Below, piece by piece: positions 35,901-43,730 of a stretch of DNA of 64,000 bases; the stretch's first letter is position 1, and the number at the start of each line of letters is the position of its first letter. The translations under genes and the position numbers were made by a program. Location of the stretch: the NCBI RefSeq assembly GCF_023652955.1, contig NZ_JAKLOY010000009.1, positions 124,001 to 188,000 on the forward strand, in the 5' to 3' direction. The notes beneath the pieces were generated by a model. That model had not been told where the DNA came from. It saw nothing but the letters and a program-made list of their open reading frames with translations, and ran no database searches. Source of the stretch: Geomonas sp. Red32. GTDB lineage: Bacteria > Desulfobacterota > Desulfuromonadia > Geobacterales > Geobacteraceae.

Positions 35901-36311
35901 GCTGCCGATGGGGACGATACCGCGGTCAAGGAGGCTCCCTTCGGCAAGGAGACGGTGCTGCTGGTGGAAGACGATGCCGCCATTCTGAGCGTGGTCGGCA
36001 AGACCCTCGAGATGCAGGGATACCTCGTCCTGTCGGCGGGGAACTTCGACCAGGCCATGATGCTGGCGAGCCAGAACTCCCAGCGGATCCGGCTGCTGAT
36101 AACGGACGTGGTGATGCCGGAGGTAAACGGGAGGGAGTTGTGCGATGCGGTGAATGCGGTCTGCCCCGAGGTCCGCTGCCTTTTCATGTCGGGGTACACC
36201 GAAGACATCATCGGTAATCATGGGGTTTTGGAGCCGGGGGTGCATTTCATCCAGAAACCGTTCTCGCTTCCGGATCTGGCCACCAAGGTCCGCAGCATCC
36301 TCGACGCCTGA
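32904..36311 (+). CDS. Membrane-bound hybrid histidine kinase: PAS, cysteine-rich GAF, PAS, kinase core, receiver
   Basis: 1135 residues from the ATG at 32904 (GAGG nine bases upstream); an ATG at 32862 is in frame. Spans at about 12-32 and 213-233 enclose a periplasmic helical sensor of unknown family. A PAS domain (about 310-425), a GAF domain (about 440-620) with CRDCDGNICLECTCG and GSSWTNDSFPF, and a second PAS (about 630-755) follow. The kinase core has His in GGIAHDFNNKLSV and boxes DNGCGMR and GTGLGLATVFG. The receiver (about 1015-1133) has Asp in LLITDVVMPEVNG and KP in FIQKPFS. From PAS 1 onward it parallels the kinase at 29204-31756, with an added membrane sensor. Confidence 0.9.
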   Translation: MLTFKNMGRFTRNLQLTLILLIPSIVAFILYVHAQKEIDRVNSERYDSYVLADELRQTSDDLTRFARTYVLTLDPQYKRAYRDVIDIRNGLKPRPEAYNRIYWDLVAGDGKAPRPNSSLSIPLLELMRKNGFSAAEMAKLTEAKNNSDRLVALEREAMRLAESTGPRGDAERAAARLMLHDRRYHQDKARIMKPIDDFYAMVDRRTASAITKAGNWARFLRYLFICATGGLLFMLWRTYRAVYETLGGTPDEVSFHIARMGQSDFSSAIPVDRSPGPSVMKSLAETQSKLAEAERERLRTGKLQGQILAIVESSNDAIISKTIDGIITSWNPAAERLFGYSEREMLGQSMAVLIPPERWDEERQILAKISGGEIIEHFETYRRRKDGEMVAVSVSISPIRDASGAIIGASKIARDISARKQAEAYRRMGQDILLALNDMESKEAAIQQAIRLVKSATGVDAVGIRLQCEDDYPYFYQEGFAPEFVRKENSVLARTREGGICRDCDGNICLECTCGLVISGKIDPSHPLFTERGSSWTNDSFPFLDVPADEDPRDNPRNECIHQGYASVALIPIKAKGVVVGLLQLNDRRKDRFSVERIHILEDIAENIGEAMLRKQAEEELRKSKDLVLSLLQSTDQGIYGIDRAGNCIFINNSALDMLGHRLDDCLGKNMHVLIHHQRSDGTPYPEEECPVFQRNFPREGCRMDDEVFWRSDGSSFPVEYSAYALIEHEEVTGAVVSFADISSRMEAAAEKRELESQLYQAQKMESIGSLAGGIAHDFNNKLSVILGCTYLAEMEGDPVRLQAMLQEIRMAAEQSADLTRQLLAFARKQVITPRALDLNLVISGMLKMLTRLIGENIRLDWQSNGDLWPVKLDPSQVDQLLANLCVNARDSIVENGRVTIQVDNRSIDGSYCVSHLDAMAGDYVRIAVSDNGCGMRREVQARIFEPFFTTKAQGTGTGLGLATVFGIVKQNGGFINVYSEPGLGSTFSLYFPRYCGGLAADGDDTAVKEAPFGKETVLLVEDDAAILSVVGKTLEMQGYLVLSAGNFDQAMMLASQNSQRIRLLITDVVMPEVNGRELCDAVNAVCPEVRCLFMSGYTEDIIGNHGVLEPGVHFIQKPFSLPDLATKVRSILDA

Positions 36312-36334
36312 GCTGCCGGCGTGCTAGAGACGGT

Positions 36335-37783
36335 CTAATGTCCCCCGAGTGCGCAGTGGGCGGCGAGGTAGCCGCACATGCCGTGGACACCGCCGCCGGG
36401 AGGGGTCGAGGAGGAGCAGATGAAGATGCCGGGATCGGGGGTGGCGTAGGGGCGTGGCCCCGCCACCGGGCGGGCGATGATCTGGCGGAGATCCTGAACG
36501 CCGCCGTTGATGTCCCCGCCGATGAAGTTCCGGTTGTACTCCTGGTAGCCGGCCGTGTTCCGCACGTGGCGGGCCAGGATGAGCTCGCGGAAGCCGGGAG
36601 CGAAGCGCTCCACCTGGGCCTCGATCCTTTCGGTCATGTCGAAGGTGGAGCCGTTGGGGACATGGCAGTAAGCCCAGCCGGTATGCTTTCCCTCCGGGGC
36701 GCGCCCCGGGTCGAAGAGGCTCTGCTGGGCCAGCAGCACGAACGGCCGCACCGGATGTTTCCCCTCCCAGATCTCCCGTTCGGACGAAGCGATCTCCTCC
36801 AGGGTGCCACCCAGGTGGACCGTGGCGCTCCTCGCGCACTCCCGTGCCCTCCACGGTATCGGCCCCGCCAAGGCCCAGTCGACTTTGAAGATTCCCGGCC
36901 CGTAGCGGTAGGCGGCCAGCCGCCGCCGGTAACGGTCGTCGAACCTGCTTCCCGCGATCTCCAAGAGCTGCTGCGGGGTGACATCCAGGATGATGACCGC
37001 CCCGCCGGGGAGGTCGTTGACGGAGGTGACCCTGCTCCCGGTACGGATGGTTCCGCCGAGTGAGACGAGGTAATCGGCGAGAGCGCGGGAAATCGCTGCC
37101 GATCCCCCAGCCGCCAGCGGCCAGCCGGCCGCGTGCCCGAGAATCCCCAATACCAGCCCGAAAGCCGCGCTCCCCGGCTTGCCCAGCGGAAGAAAGGAAT
37201 GCGCGGAGAGCCCGGCAAAGAGGGCGCGGGCGCGGCTCCCTTTGAAGACGTCACGCGCCAATCCCTCGGCGGGCCTGATGGCGTTCAATCCGAAGCGCCC
37301 CAAAAGGACGGGATGCTTGGGAACCCCGGCGACCGGCCGCAGGATGTCGGGCGCCAGCTCGCCCCAGCCTGCCACCAGGGGGGAGAATAGGTGATGGTAG
37401 GCACCGGCATCCTCCCGGTCGAGGGTCCCGGCGGTCACCGCCACGTCCCGCTCCAGCATGGCCGCGGTGCCGTCGTCGAACGGATGGGCGAGAGGCGCGG
37501 CGGGATGGATCCACCGCAGGCCGAAGTCCCCCAGCGGGAGCTGGTTGAAGAAGGGAGAGCTGACGGCCAGGGGGTGGATGGCCGAGCAGACGTCGTGCCG
37601 GAAGCCGGGGAGGGTGAGCTCCATGGTCCGGGTCCCCCCCCCGATGGTGCCGGCCGCCTCCAGAATGGTGACCCGGCACCCGGCCCGCGCCATCTCGACC
37701 GCCGCCGCCAGACCGTTGGGCCCCGCTCCCACCACGATCACTTCCCGCTCGCGCATCTCATCGTTCACCGTTTTCTCCGTCAT
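36335..37783 (-). CDS. FAD-dependent oxidoreductase of the phytoene-desaturase-like family
   Basis: 482 residues from the ATG at 37783 (GGAGG eight bases upstream). N-terminal dinucleotide-binding motif VVGAGPNGLAAAVEMARAG, then GGGTRTMELTLPGFRHDVCS, the second conserved block of phytoene dehydrogenase-related proteins. The C-terminal FAD-closing block is FICSSSTPPGGGVHGMCGYL. There is no signal peptide. No carotenoid genes are nearby, so the substrate cannot be named; relatives act on polyprenoids or are uncharacterised (PYROXD2-like). The stop is 23 bases from the convergent hybrid kinase. Confidence 0.85.
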   Translation of the reverse strand: MTEKTVNDEMREREVIVVGAGPNGLAAAVEMARAGCRVTILEAAGTIGGGTRTMELTLPGFRHDVCSAIHPLAVSSPFFNQLPLGDFGLRWIHPAAPLAHPFDDGTAAMLERDVAVTAGTLDREDAGAYHHLFSPLVAGWGELAPDILRPVAGVPKHPVLLGRFGLNAIRPAEGLARDVFKGSRARALFAGLSAHSFLPLGKPGSAAFGLVLGILGHAAGWPLAAGGSAAISRALADYLVSLGGTIRTGSRVTSVNDLPGGAVIILDVTPQQLLEIAGSRFDDRYRRRLAAYRYGPGIFKVDWALAGPIPWRARECARSATVHLGGTLEEIASSEREIWEGKHPVRPFVLLAQQSLFDPGRAPEGKHTGWAYCHVPNGSTFDMTERIEAQVERFAPGFRELILARHVRNTAGYQEYNRNFIGGDINGGVQDLRQIIARPVAGPRPYATPDPGIFICSSSTPPGGGVHGMCGYLAAHCALGGH

Positions 37784-37919
37784 CGCCAGCCTCCGTCGCA
37801 CCCCGTTCGATGTACCCTGCCGCGCCAGCCGTCATCGCACCCTTTCTATGCTGGAACTCCCTTCGCCGGGTGTCAAGGTGGTGGTATAGCGGTCCCCACC
37901 GGTATCCCTGGTTTCCAAA

Positions 37920-37955
37920 ACAAAAAGGGCCCAGCCTCCTGGCTGGACCCTTTTA
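37920..37955 (-). terminator. Intrinsic terminator after flagellin
   Basis: Minus strand: AAAAGGGTCCAGCC, AGGA loop, GGCTGGGCCCTTTTTG. Begins about 25 bases after the flagellin stop. Confidence 0.9.
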
Positions 37956-37979
37956 TCGGTGAAGCTGCGTTCCGTGCTC

Positions 37980-38798
37980 TTAGAAGAGTCTGAGGACCGC
38001 CTGTGCCGCCTGCGACGACATCGAGAGCGAGGTGGTGCCCAGGCTCTGACGGGTCTGCAGCATCAGCATGTTGGCGCCTTCCTGGTTCATATCGGCCAGC
38101 GTCAGGTTGTCCGCACCGGTCTGCAGCGTGTTGATCATGCTGTCGGTGAAGTTCTGACGGGTGGTGATGATGTTCAGGTTGGCGGCCAGGGTCTGAGTGT
38201 TGGTCCTCAGGGTGGTGATCGCCGAGTCCATCTTCGCCGAGTCGGAGGTGATGTCGGAAGTGGTCTGCCAGTTGTTGCTGGCGCCGGAGAGGCTAAGACC
38301 GGAAGCGTTGGCCTGGAAGCCGATTACGTTCAGGGTGGAGGTGGCCTTCTCGTTGAAGTTGACGGTCAGGGTGTTGACCGAGCTCAGGAGGTTCAGGCCC
38401 TGGTACCCGGAGTCGGAGGACAGGTTGTCGATCTGGCTGCGGATGGTGTCGTACTGGGAAGCCAGCTTGGACTGCACGTTGGTATCGGAGGTGGAGAGGG
38501 CGGAGGTGGCGATACCTTTGGCAGCCTGGATCAGGCCGGTGATGGCGGTGATGCCTGCGTTGGCTGCGCTAACGGTCTGGACCGCCTCGGACAGGCCGTC
38601 TTTGCGGTCGGCGAGGTCGCTGGCGCGCTGGTTGGCGTTCTGGGCTGCGAAGTAGTTGGTCGGGTTGTCGAGTGCGCTGTTGACGTTTTTGCCGGAAGAC
38701 AGCCTCTGCTGGGTCCTGTTCAGGAGCTGGCTGGTCTGCTGGAGATTGAGAAGGTTGGTCCTCATTCCTGCGGTGAGAGAGATGTCGCTGACGCTCAT
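37980..38798 (-). CDS. fliC: Flagellin
   Basis: 272 residues from the ATG at 38798 (AGGAG eight bases upstream). The N-terminal D0/D1 helices (LNLQQTSQLLNRTQQRLSSG, then KNVNSALDNPTNYFAAQ) and the C-terminal helix (MLMLQTRQSLGTTSLSMSSQ) are typical. The variable central region is short, so it is a small flagellin of nearly minimal size. It stands alone here, with no chaperone or cap genes beside it. A well-matched sigma-28 promoter (38995-39021) gives a leader of about 190 bases, and a strong terminator follows. It is secreted through the flagellar type III system and polymerises into the filament. Confidence 0.95.
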   Translation of the reverse strand: MSVSDISLTAGMRTNLLNLQQTSQLLNRTQQRLSSGKNVNSALDNPTNYFAAQNANQRASDLADRKDGLSEAVQTVSAANAGITAITGLIQAAKGIATSALSTSDTNVQSKLASQYDTIRSQIDNLSSDSGYQGLNLLSSVNTLTVNFNEKATSTLNVIGFQANASGLSLSGASNNWQTTSDITSDSAKMDSAITTLRTNTQTLAANLNIITTRQNFTDSMINTLQTGADNLTLADMNQEGANMLMLQTRQSLGTTSLSMSSQAAQAVLRLF

Positions 38799-38994
38799 GG
38801 TGATACTCCTTTCTTGGTGTTGCTCTGCCATTCTTGGCAGAGGTTGGGGTGGTGCTGCGCCTGTTGTCAAAGAAGCTGGATCAAAGCCCGTGGTACTGTC
38901 TCAAGAACCCCGGGCCACACTGACAAACTCACGGGGAACACCATTCTGGTTCTTTCCGCCGTGACAGAGGGTCGTGCAGTCGATACAGGACTGC

Positions 38995-39021
38995 TTATCG
39001 CCGCGTCAAAAAAATACTTTA
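38995..39021 (-). promoter_or_regulatory. Sigma-28 (FliA) promoter for flagellin
   Basis: Minus strand: TAAAGTAT, 11 bases, GGCGATAA; 7 of 8 consensus positions in each half with exact spacing. Confidence 0.85.
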
Positions 39022-39313
39022 GGGCTTTTTTCGCCGATTTCCTTGTGTTTATAGATACTTAATATAATTAATTAACGAGTGATGTAGAATATATGGAGAT
39101 ATCATTAACGATTACTGATAATACTGTGCGGGAGCCGTCGAAGGCCGTGTGGAGAGCGGGTTTACTGGCACTTTTTACGTTTAATTCATTTGACTTTTCG
39201 GGCATGTTCTGGTTTAACGCAGTGATAAGATATTCGACAATGCTGTCCGTGGTAATACATTCCGGGTAATTTTATGTCATAGCAATCGAACTCTCATACA
39301 TCACCGATAGATA

Positions 39314-39425
39314 CACGATAATACTAAACCACTCGCGAGGGTGGGGCGGAAAGCCATAGGGTCTCACGCAGACAGCCGGGTTGCCGAAATATCTCTGACA
39401 AGGATTGCGGCGACCCTTTTTTTTT
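39314..39425 (+). ncRNA. GEMM-I cyclic-dinucleotide riboswitch with overlapping terminator (probable GEMM-Ib, cGAMP type)
   Basis: Conserved core AAACC, stem CCACTC-GCGA-GGGTGG with GNRA loop, GGGCGGAAAGCC, stem GTCT-CACGC-AGAC, then AGCCGGGTTGCCGA: the full GEMM-I order. Aligned to the Vibrio Vc2 aptamer, the ligand-contacting G20 position is A at 39323, as in the GEMM-Ib subtype known from Geobacter to prefer 3',3'-cGAMP. The aptamer segment GGGTTGCCG (39378-39386) can instead pair with CGGCGACCC (39408-39416), which is followed by nine T residues (39417-39425). Ligand binding should thus prevent termination, making an ON switch. The next gene (ATG at 39520) is a PAS-GGDEF-EAL protein. Confidence 0.9.
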
Positions 39426-39519
39426 GTCGGCGCATTAAAATCGGCTCATCGGCCGCGACAGGCCACCTCAGCGGATGTCCCTCACCCTCCGGCTGCAATA
39501 CCACAGGAGCTGCACCTCG

Positions 39520-41274
39520 ATGCCTGACACCGCGAATCTGCATCTGGAAACCCCGATCATGCTGGGTGCTTACGAGCACCTCAAGGAGCTCCAGCAGGAC
39601 CAGGAGAGCCTCGACATGCTCATGAAGGCCATCGAGTGCCTCCCCATCCAGACCGGTATCACGGTGACCGACATGCATGGCAGGATCCTGTACGTGAACG
39701 CGGTGCAGGCCGCGATGCACGGGTACCGCCCGGCCGAGCTGCTCGGCGAAGATGCCGACCTTTTCTCGCAGCCGGGCGACGCCGTCATCTTCCGCCAGCT
39801 GGCCCTGGCCGGTACCTCCATCACCAATCTCGAATGCCAGAACGTGAAGAAAAGCGGTGCCCGCTTTCCCGTCCAGATAAATTCCACCCCCCTGCGTAAC
39901 GCCCGCGGCCGCTGCATCGCGGTGGTCACCGCCTGCGAGGACATTACCGGGCTCAAGGCCTCGGAAAGGCAGATCGAGCAGCTCTCCTATTACGACCCCA
40001 CCAGCGGACTCCCCAACCGGGCGCTCTTTCTCACCCGGCTGGAGAAGGCCCTGGACCTCGCCCGCCGCAACGGACGCGGCGTGGCCGTCTTCTTCCTGGA
40101 TCTCGACAACTTCAAGTACCTGCTCGACACCAGGGGGCATGTCTTCGGCGACCAGCTCCTGAAGGAGGTCGGGCGCCGGCTGACCGTGCATCTGCGCGAG
40201 GTGCACGGCCTGGGGCACCTGGGAACCGACCAGTTCCTGGTCATGCTTCCCACCACCGGGGAGGAGGATGCCGCCACCGAAGCCGGCAAGCTCCAGGCGC
40301 TCTTTTCCACCCCCTTCACCATCGACGGGGTGGAGATCGCCAGTTCCGCGAGTATCGGCGTCGCCCTTTACCCGGACGACGGCCTGCTGGTCGACGACAT
40401 GCTGAGGTGCTCCGATTCCGCCATGTCCCACGCCAAGCAGGAAGGGAAGGGGAACTGCCAGTTCTACTCCCACGAGATCAACAGCAGGAGGATGCGCCGG
40501 GTGGCGCTGGAGAACGGCATCCGGCAGGGGCTTTCCCTCGGCGAGTTCTCCCTCCACTACCAGCCGCAGTGGGACCTGAAGAGCGGCCGGCTGGTCGGGG
40601 TCGAGGCGCTTTTGCGGTGGGAGAGCGCCCAGTTCGGCACCGTCACCCCCGACGAATTCATCCCCATCGCCGAGATGTCGGGCCTCATCATGGACCTGGG
40701 GGAGATGGTCCTGACCGCAGCCTGCCTGCAGGCCAAGGAGTGGGCGGAGTCCTTGGGCGGGTTGAAGGTGGCCGTCAACATCTCCGGCCGCCAGTTCGGC
40801 CACCCCGATTTCCTCTCCTCCGTAGCGCGCATCGTCGAAAAGACCGGGGTCCGCCCTTCCTGCCTGGAGCTCGAGTTCACCGAGAGCGTCATCATGGCCA
40901 AGGCGAGCCGCAACATCGAATCGCTGCGGGCCCTGAAGGAGATGGGGATGCAGCTGGCAATCGACGATTTCGGGACCGGCTACTCCTCGCTTAGCTACTT
41001 GAAGCACTTCCCCATCGACGTCATCAAGATCGATCGCTCCTTCATCGGGGAATCGCTGGCCGACGGCGACGACGCGGCTATCGTGGAGGCGATCATCAGC
41101 ATGGGACACAGCATGAAGCTCAAGGTGGTTGCCGAAGGGGTGGAGAGCCCCGAGCAGCTGCAGTTTTTGAAGGAGCTCGGCTGCGACGGCGCCCAGGGGT
41201 TTTTCCTCGCCCCTCCCATGACTTCCGGGGAGCTGCGGAAAAGGGTCGAGGTGGATCGTCGTGCCAACGGCTGA
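39520..41274 (+). CDS. PAS-GGDEF(degenerate)-EAL cyclic-dinucleotide phosphodiesterase
   Basis: 584 residues from the ATG at 39520 (AGGAG about ten bases upstream; an ATG at 39475 is in frame). PAS at about 30-145, without membrane spans. The GGDEF domain (about 155-315) has GTDQF in place of GGDEF, and the base-binding Asn is lost (YLLDTRGHVFGD), so it cannot be an ordinary cyclase. The EAL domain (about 325-575) is intact: GVEALLRW, LEFTES, AIDDFGTGYSSLSYLK, KIDRSFI, VAEGVES and QGFF. Phosphodiesterase activity on c-di-GMP is expected, with the dead GGDEF perhaps a GTP sensor. It is controlled by the upstream riboswitch. It overlaps tag by 14 bases. Confidence 0.92.
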   Translation: MPDTANLHLETPIMLGAYEHLKELQQDQESLDMLMKAIECLPIQTGITVTDMHGRILYVNAVQAAMHGYRPAELLGEDADLFSQPGDAVIFRQLALAGTSITNLECQNVKKSGARFPVQINSTPLRNARGRCIAVVTACEDITGLKASERQIEQLSYYDPTSGLPNRALFLTRLEKALDLARRNGRGVAVFFLDLDNFKYLLDTRGHVFGDQLLKEVGRRLTVHLREVHGLGHLGTDQFLVMLPTTGEEDAATEAGKLQALFSTPFTIDGVEIASSASIGVALYPDDGLLVDDMLRCSDSAMSHAKQEGKGNCQFYSHEINSRRMRRVALENGIRQGLSLGEFSLHYQPQWDLKSGRLVGVEALLRWESAQFGTVTPDEFIPIAEMSGLIMDLGEMVLTAACLQAKEWAESLGGLKVAVNISGRQFGHPDFLSSVARIVEKTGVRPSCLELEFTESVIMAKASRNIESLRALKEMGMQLAIDDFGTGYSSLSYLKHFPIDVIKIDRSFIGESLADGDDAAIVEAIISMGHSMKLKVVAEGVESPEQLQFLKELGCDGAQGFFLAPPMTSGELRKRVEVDRRANG

Positions 41275-41845
41275 GGGGGAAATCGTCCGCTGTTCCTGGT
41301 CCGGAACCGATCCGCTGTACCGGGAGTACCACGACCTCGAATGGGGGGTGCCGGTTCACGACGACCGCCGGCTGTTCGAGTTCCTCACCCTCGAGGGGGC
41401 TCAGGCCGGGCTTTCCTGGCTGACGATTCTTAGAAAACGGGAAGGGTACCGCCGCGCCTTTGGCGGGTTCGATCCCGAGGCGGTCGCCCGCTTCGGCGAG
41501 GCCGACTTCCGCCGCCTGATGGAGGAGCCCTCCATCGTACGCAACCGCCTGAAGATCTCCTCCACAATGGATAATGCCCGCGCCTTTCTCGCCATCCGCG
41601 AGGCGTTCGGGTCGTTCGACGCCTACCTCTGGCGTTTCGTGGACGGCACCACCGTTCAAAACGCCTGGCGGACCCTCTCCGAAGTCCCCGCTTCCACCCC
41701 CCTCTCCGATGTCCTGAGCCGCGATTTGAAGAAGCGCGGATTCCGCTTTGTCGGCTCCACCATCTGCTATTCCCTCATGCAGGCCGTAGGCCTTGTCAAC
41801 GATCACACCACCGACTGTTTCAGGTGGAAAGAGCTGCAGCGATAA
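41261..41845 (+). CDS. tag: DNA-3-methyladenine glycosylase I
   Basis: 194 residues from the GTG at 41261, overlapping the EAL gene end. The family zinc-snap ligands are present: Cys in VRCSWSG and His in YREYHDLEWG near the N-terminus, His and Cys in NDHTTDCF near the C-terminus. FLTLEGAQAGLSWLTILRKR is the highly conserved catalytic-region block. It removes 3-methyladenine from alkylated DNA in base excision repair. The coupling to a cyclic-dinucleotide phosphodiesterase is probably positional, but it places tag under the same riboswitch unless it has its own promoter. Confidence 0.95.
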   Translation: MPTAEGEIVRCSWSGTDPLYREYHDLEWGVPVHDDRRLFEFLTLEGAQAGLSWLTILRKREGYRRAFGGFDPEAVARFGEADFRRLMEEPSIVRNRLKISSTMDNARAFLAIREAFGSFDAYLWRFVDGTTVQNAWRTLSEVPASTPLSDVLSRDLKKRGFRFVGSTICYSLMQAVGLVNDHTTDCFRWKELQR

Positions 41846-42070
41846 CGGCACCCGGGGGTGTCACCGGCGCGGCCGCCGCAAGTCCACTTCAGGACCAGCC
41901 GCGGCCGGGATGACACAAATCCTCCCGGCCCTCCCGTCATTGACAACCAGGTGCCGGGCGCCGATGTATACGGCATCTCTGTAGATGTAGATTGGCTGTC
42001 ACTCATCTGTTGCCTGCTTTTCGTAATTAAGCGTTTGCCTCTCCTCTCAAATTCAGGTACTTTTTCACCA

Positions 42071-42094
42071 GCGGCGTAAGCCGCAATTTTGTTT
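42071..42094 (+). other. Small hairpin with T-rich tail just before pyk
   Basis: GCGGC-GTAA-GCCGC followed by AATTTTGTTT, 19 bases before the pyk ATG at 42113. Weak terminator or leader hairpin; could affect translation initiation. Confidence 0.35.
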
Positions 42095-42112
42095 ATGAAG
42101 GGACGTACTAGC

Positions 42113-43564
42113 ATGCTTCGACGTACCAAGATTGTCGCCACCGTAGGTCCAGCCTCCGATTCTCCGGAAAGACTCAATGCCCTTATGCAGGCCGGGGTCA
42201 ACGTCTTCCGTCTCAATTTTTCCCACGGCGGCCACGCCAACAAGGCGGAAGTGATCCGCACCATCCGTGAGATCTCGCTCCAGCACCAGCGCGCGGTCGC
42301 CATCCTGGGGGACCTGCAGGGACCCAAGATCCGCACCGGGCTCATGGAGGGGGGCGCCTTCGATCTCGTCACCGGCAGCGAGGTGGTGGTCACCACCCGC
42401 GATGTCCTCGGCGCGGGGAACACCATCCCCACCATCTACCGCGGCCTCCCCAACGATGTGGTCACGGGCGACCGTATCCTCCTCGACGACGGCCTCATGG
42501 AGCTGAAGGTCCTCGGCATCGACGGTCAGGACGTGCGCTGCCAGGTGATCACCGGCGGCATCCTCAAGGACCGCAAGGGGATGAACCTCCCCGGGGTCAA
42601 CGTCTCCACTCCCGCCCTTACCGACAAGGACCGCGAGGACCTCGACTTCTGCATCCGGCAGGAGCTCGATTACGTGGCCCTCTCCTTCGTGCGTCACCCC
42701 GCCGACGTGGTCGAGCTCAAGCAGATCCTCAAACAGCGCAATTCCGACCTGCGGGTGATCGCCAAGATCGAGAAGCCGGAGGCGGTGACCAACTTCGACG
42801 CCATCCTGGAGGTTTCCGACGGCGCCATGGTGGCCCGCGGCGATCTCGGCGTCGAGATCAACCCGGAGAAGGTTCCCCTCATCCAGAAGCGGATCATCCG
42901 TGCCTGCAACCAGGCCGGCAAGCCGGTCATCACCGCCACCCAGATGCTCGAGAGCATGGTGCAGAATCCCCGCCCCACCAGGGCCGAGGTTTCCGACGTC
43001 GCCAACGCCATCCTCGACGGGACCGATGCGGTCATGCTCTCCGCCGAGACGGCCTCCGGAAAATATCCGGTGGAGGCGGTCTACATGATGGCGCAGGTGG
43101 CCGGCGACGTGGAGGGGGATCCTGCGCTGAAGCAGCAGGTCTTCCGTACCTTCACCGACGAGGATTCGCCCAAGCTTGCCGAGGTGATCGGTCAGGCCGC
43201 CTGCCGGGTCGCCGAGAGCGTCAGCGCCGCCGCCATCCTGGCCTTCACCCAAACCGGCAGCACCGCCGCCCTGGTCTCCAAGTACCGCCCCTCGGTTCCC
43301 ATCCTGGCGGTGACTCCCAACACCAAGGTCCGCCGCCGCCTCGCCCTCTACGCCGGCGTCAGGTCGCTCAGGGTCGACATCGAGGGGGATACCGAGGCCC
43401 AGATCAGGTCGGTCGAGGAGGCGGTCCTTTCCCGCGGCGGGTTAAAGAAGGGGGACGTGGTGGTGATCACCATGGGAAGCCCGCTCTCCACCCCGGGTAC
43501 CACCAACCTTATGAAGGTGCACCGGCTCGGCATGCCCGATTTCTACGGTCAGGTAGAGGGGTAG
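42113..43564 (+). CDS. pyk: Pyruvate kinase
   Basis: 483 residues from the ATG at 42113 (LRRTKIVATVGPAS); an ATG at 42095 would add six residues. Conserved blocks: FRLNFSHG, ILGDLQGPKIR, DDGLMELKV, VIAKIEKPEAV (catalytic Lys), ARGDLGVEI, VITATQMLESM and SAETASGKYPVEAV. C-terminal alpha/beta domain complete (about 350-480). It converts phosphoenolpyruvate and ADP to pyruvate and ATP, the last step of glycolysis, here probably balancing carbon from acetate or glycerol. A 13-base-pair hairpin follows the gene. Confidence 0.97.
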   Translation: MLRRTKIVATVGPASDSPERLNALMQAGVNVFRLNFSHGGHANKAEVIRTIREISLQHQRAVAILGDLQGPKIRTGLMEGGAFDLVTGSEVVVTTRDVLGAGNTIPTIYRGLPNDVVTGDRILLDDGLMELKVLGIDGQDVRCQVITGGILKDRKGMNLPGVNVSTPALTDKDREDLDFCIRQELDYVALSFVRHPADVVELKQILKQRNSDLRVIAKIEKPEAVTNFDAILEVSDGAMVARGDLGVEINPEKVPLIQKRIIRACNQAGKPVITATQMLESMVQNPRPTRAEVSDVANAILDGTDAVMLSAETASGKYPVEAVYMMAQVAGDVEGDPALKQQVFRTFTDEDSPKLAEVIGQAACRVAESVSAAAILAFTQTGSTAALVSKYRPSVPILAVTPNTKVRRRLALYAGVRSLRVDIEGDTEAQIRSVEEAVLSRGGLKKGDVVVITMGSPLSTPGTTNLMKVHRLGMPDFYGQVEG

Positions 43565-43613
43565 GATCGCCCCGCAGGTGCCCCGCTTCAAGATGATGCG
43601 CCAAACCGAAAAC

Positions 43614-43644
43614 GGCAGCGCCGGCATGTACTGCCGGCGCTGCC
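43614..43644. terminator. Perfect 13-base-pair hairpin after pyk, without T run
   Basis: GGCAGCGCCGGCA, TGTAC loop, TGCCGGCGCTGCC. Very stable, but the following bases are GCCTACC, so it is either a non-canonical terminator or an mRNA 3'-end stabiliser. Confidence 0.5.
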
Positions 43645-43730
43645 GCCTACCTCGGCGCCCTTCCTGCCACGAGGCAACCCCTCTCCGCTTTACCTTCGCC
43701 CCCCCGTCCCCCTCGCTGCCCCTTGCCGTC

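Larger units (their letters stand above)
38799..39519. other. Long AT-rich intergenic region between flagellin and the riboswitch-controlled gene
   Basis: 721 bases, with about 39000-39330 distinctly more AT-rich than the rest of the window. It holds the flagellin sigma-28 promoter and the GEMM-I riboswitch with its terminator. TTGACT-N17-TTTAAC at 39191-39219 (plus strand) is a possible promoter for the riboswitch transcript. Confidence 0.6.

Noticed and set aside
39093..39269. 58-codon open frame in the AT-rich gap before the riboswitch
   Set aside because: No ribosome site, unusual AT-rich codons, and it lies upstream of a riboswitch in likely leader or promoter DNA.
41940..41980. TTGACA with a downstream TGTATA considered as the pyk promoter
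   Set aside because: Spacer of 19 bases and weak -10; kept out of the feature list as insufficiently supported.
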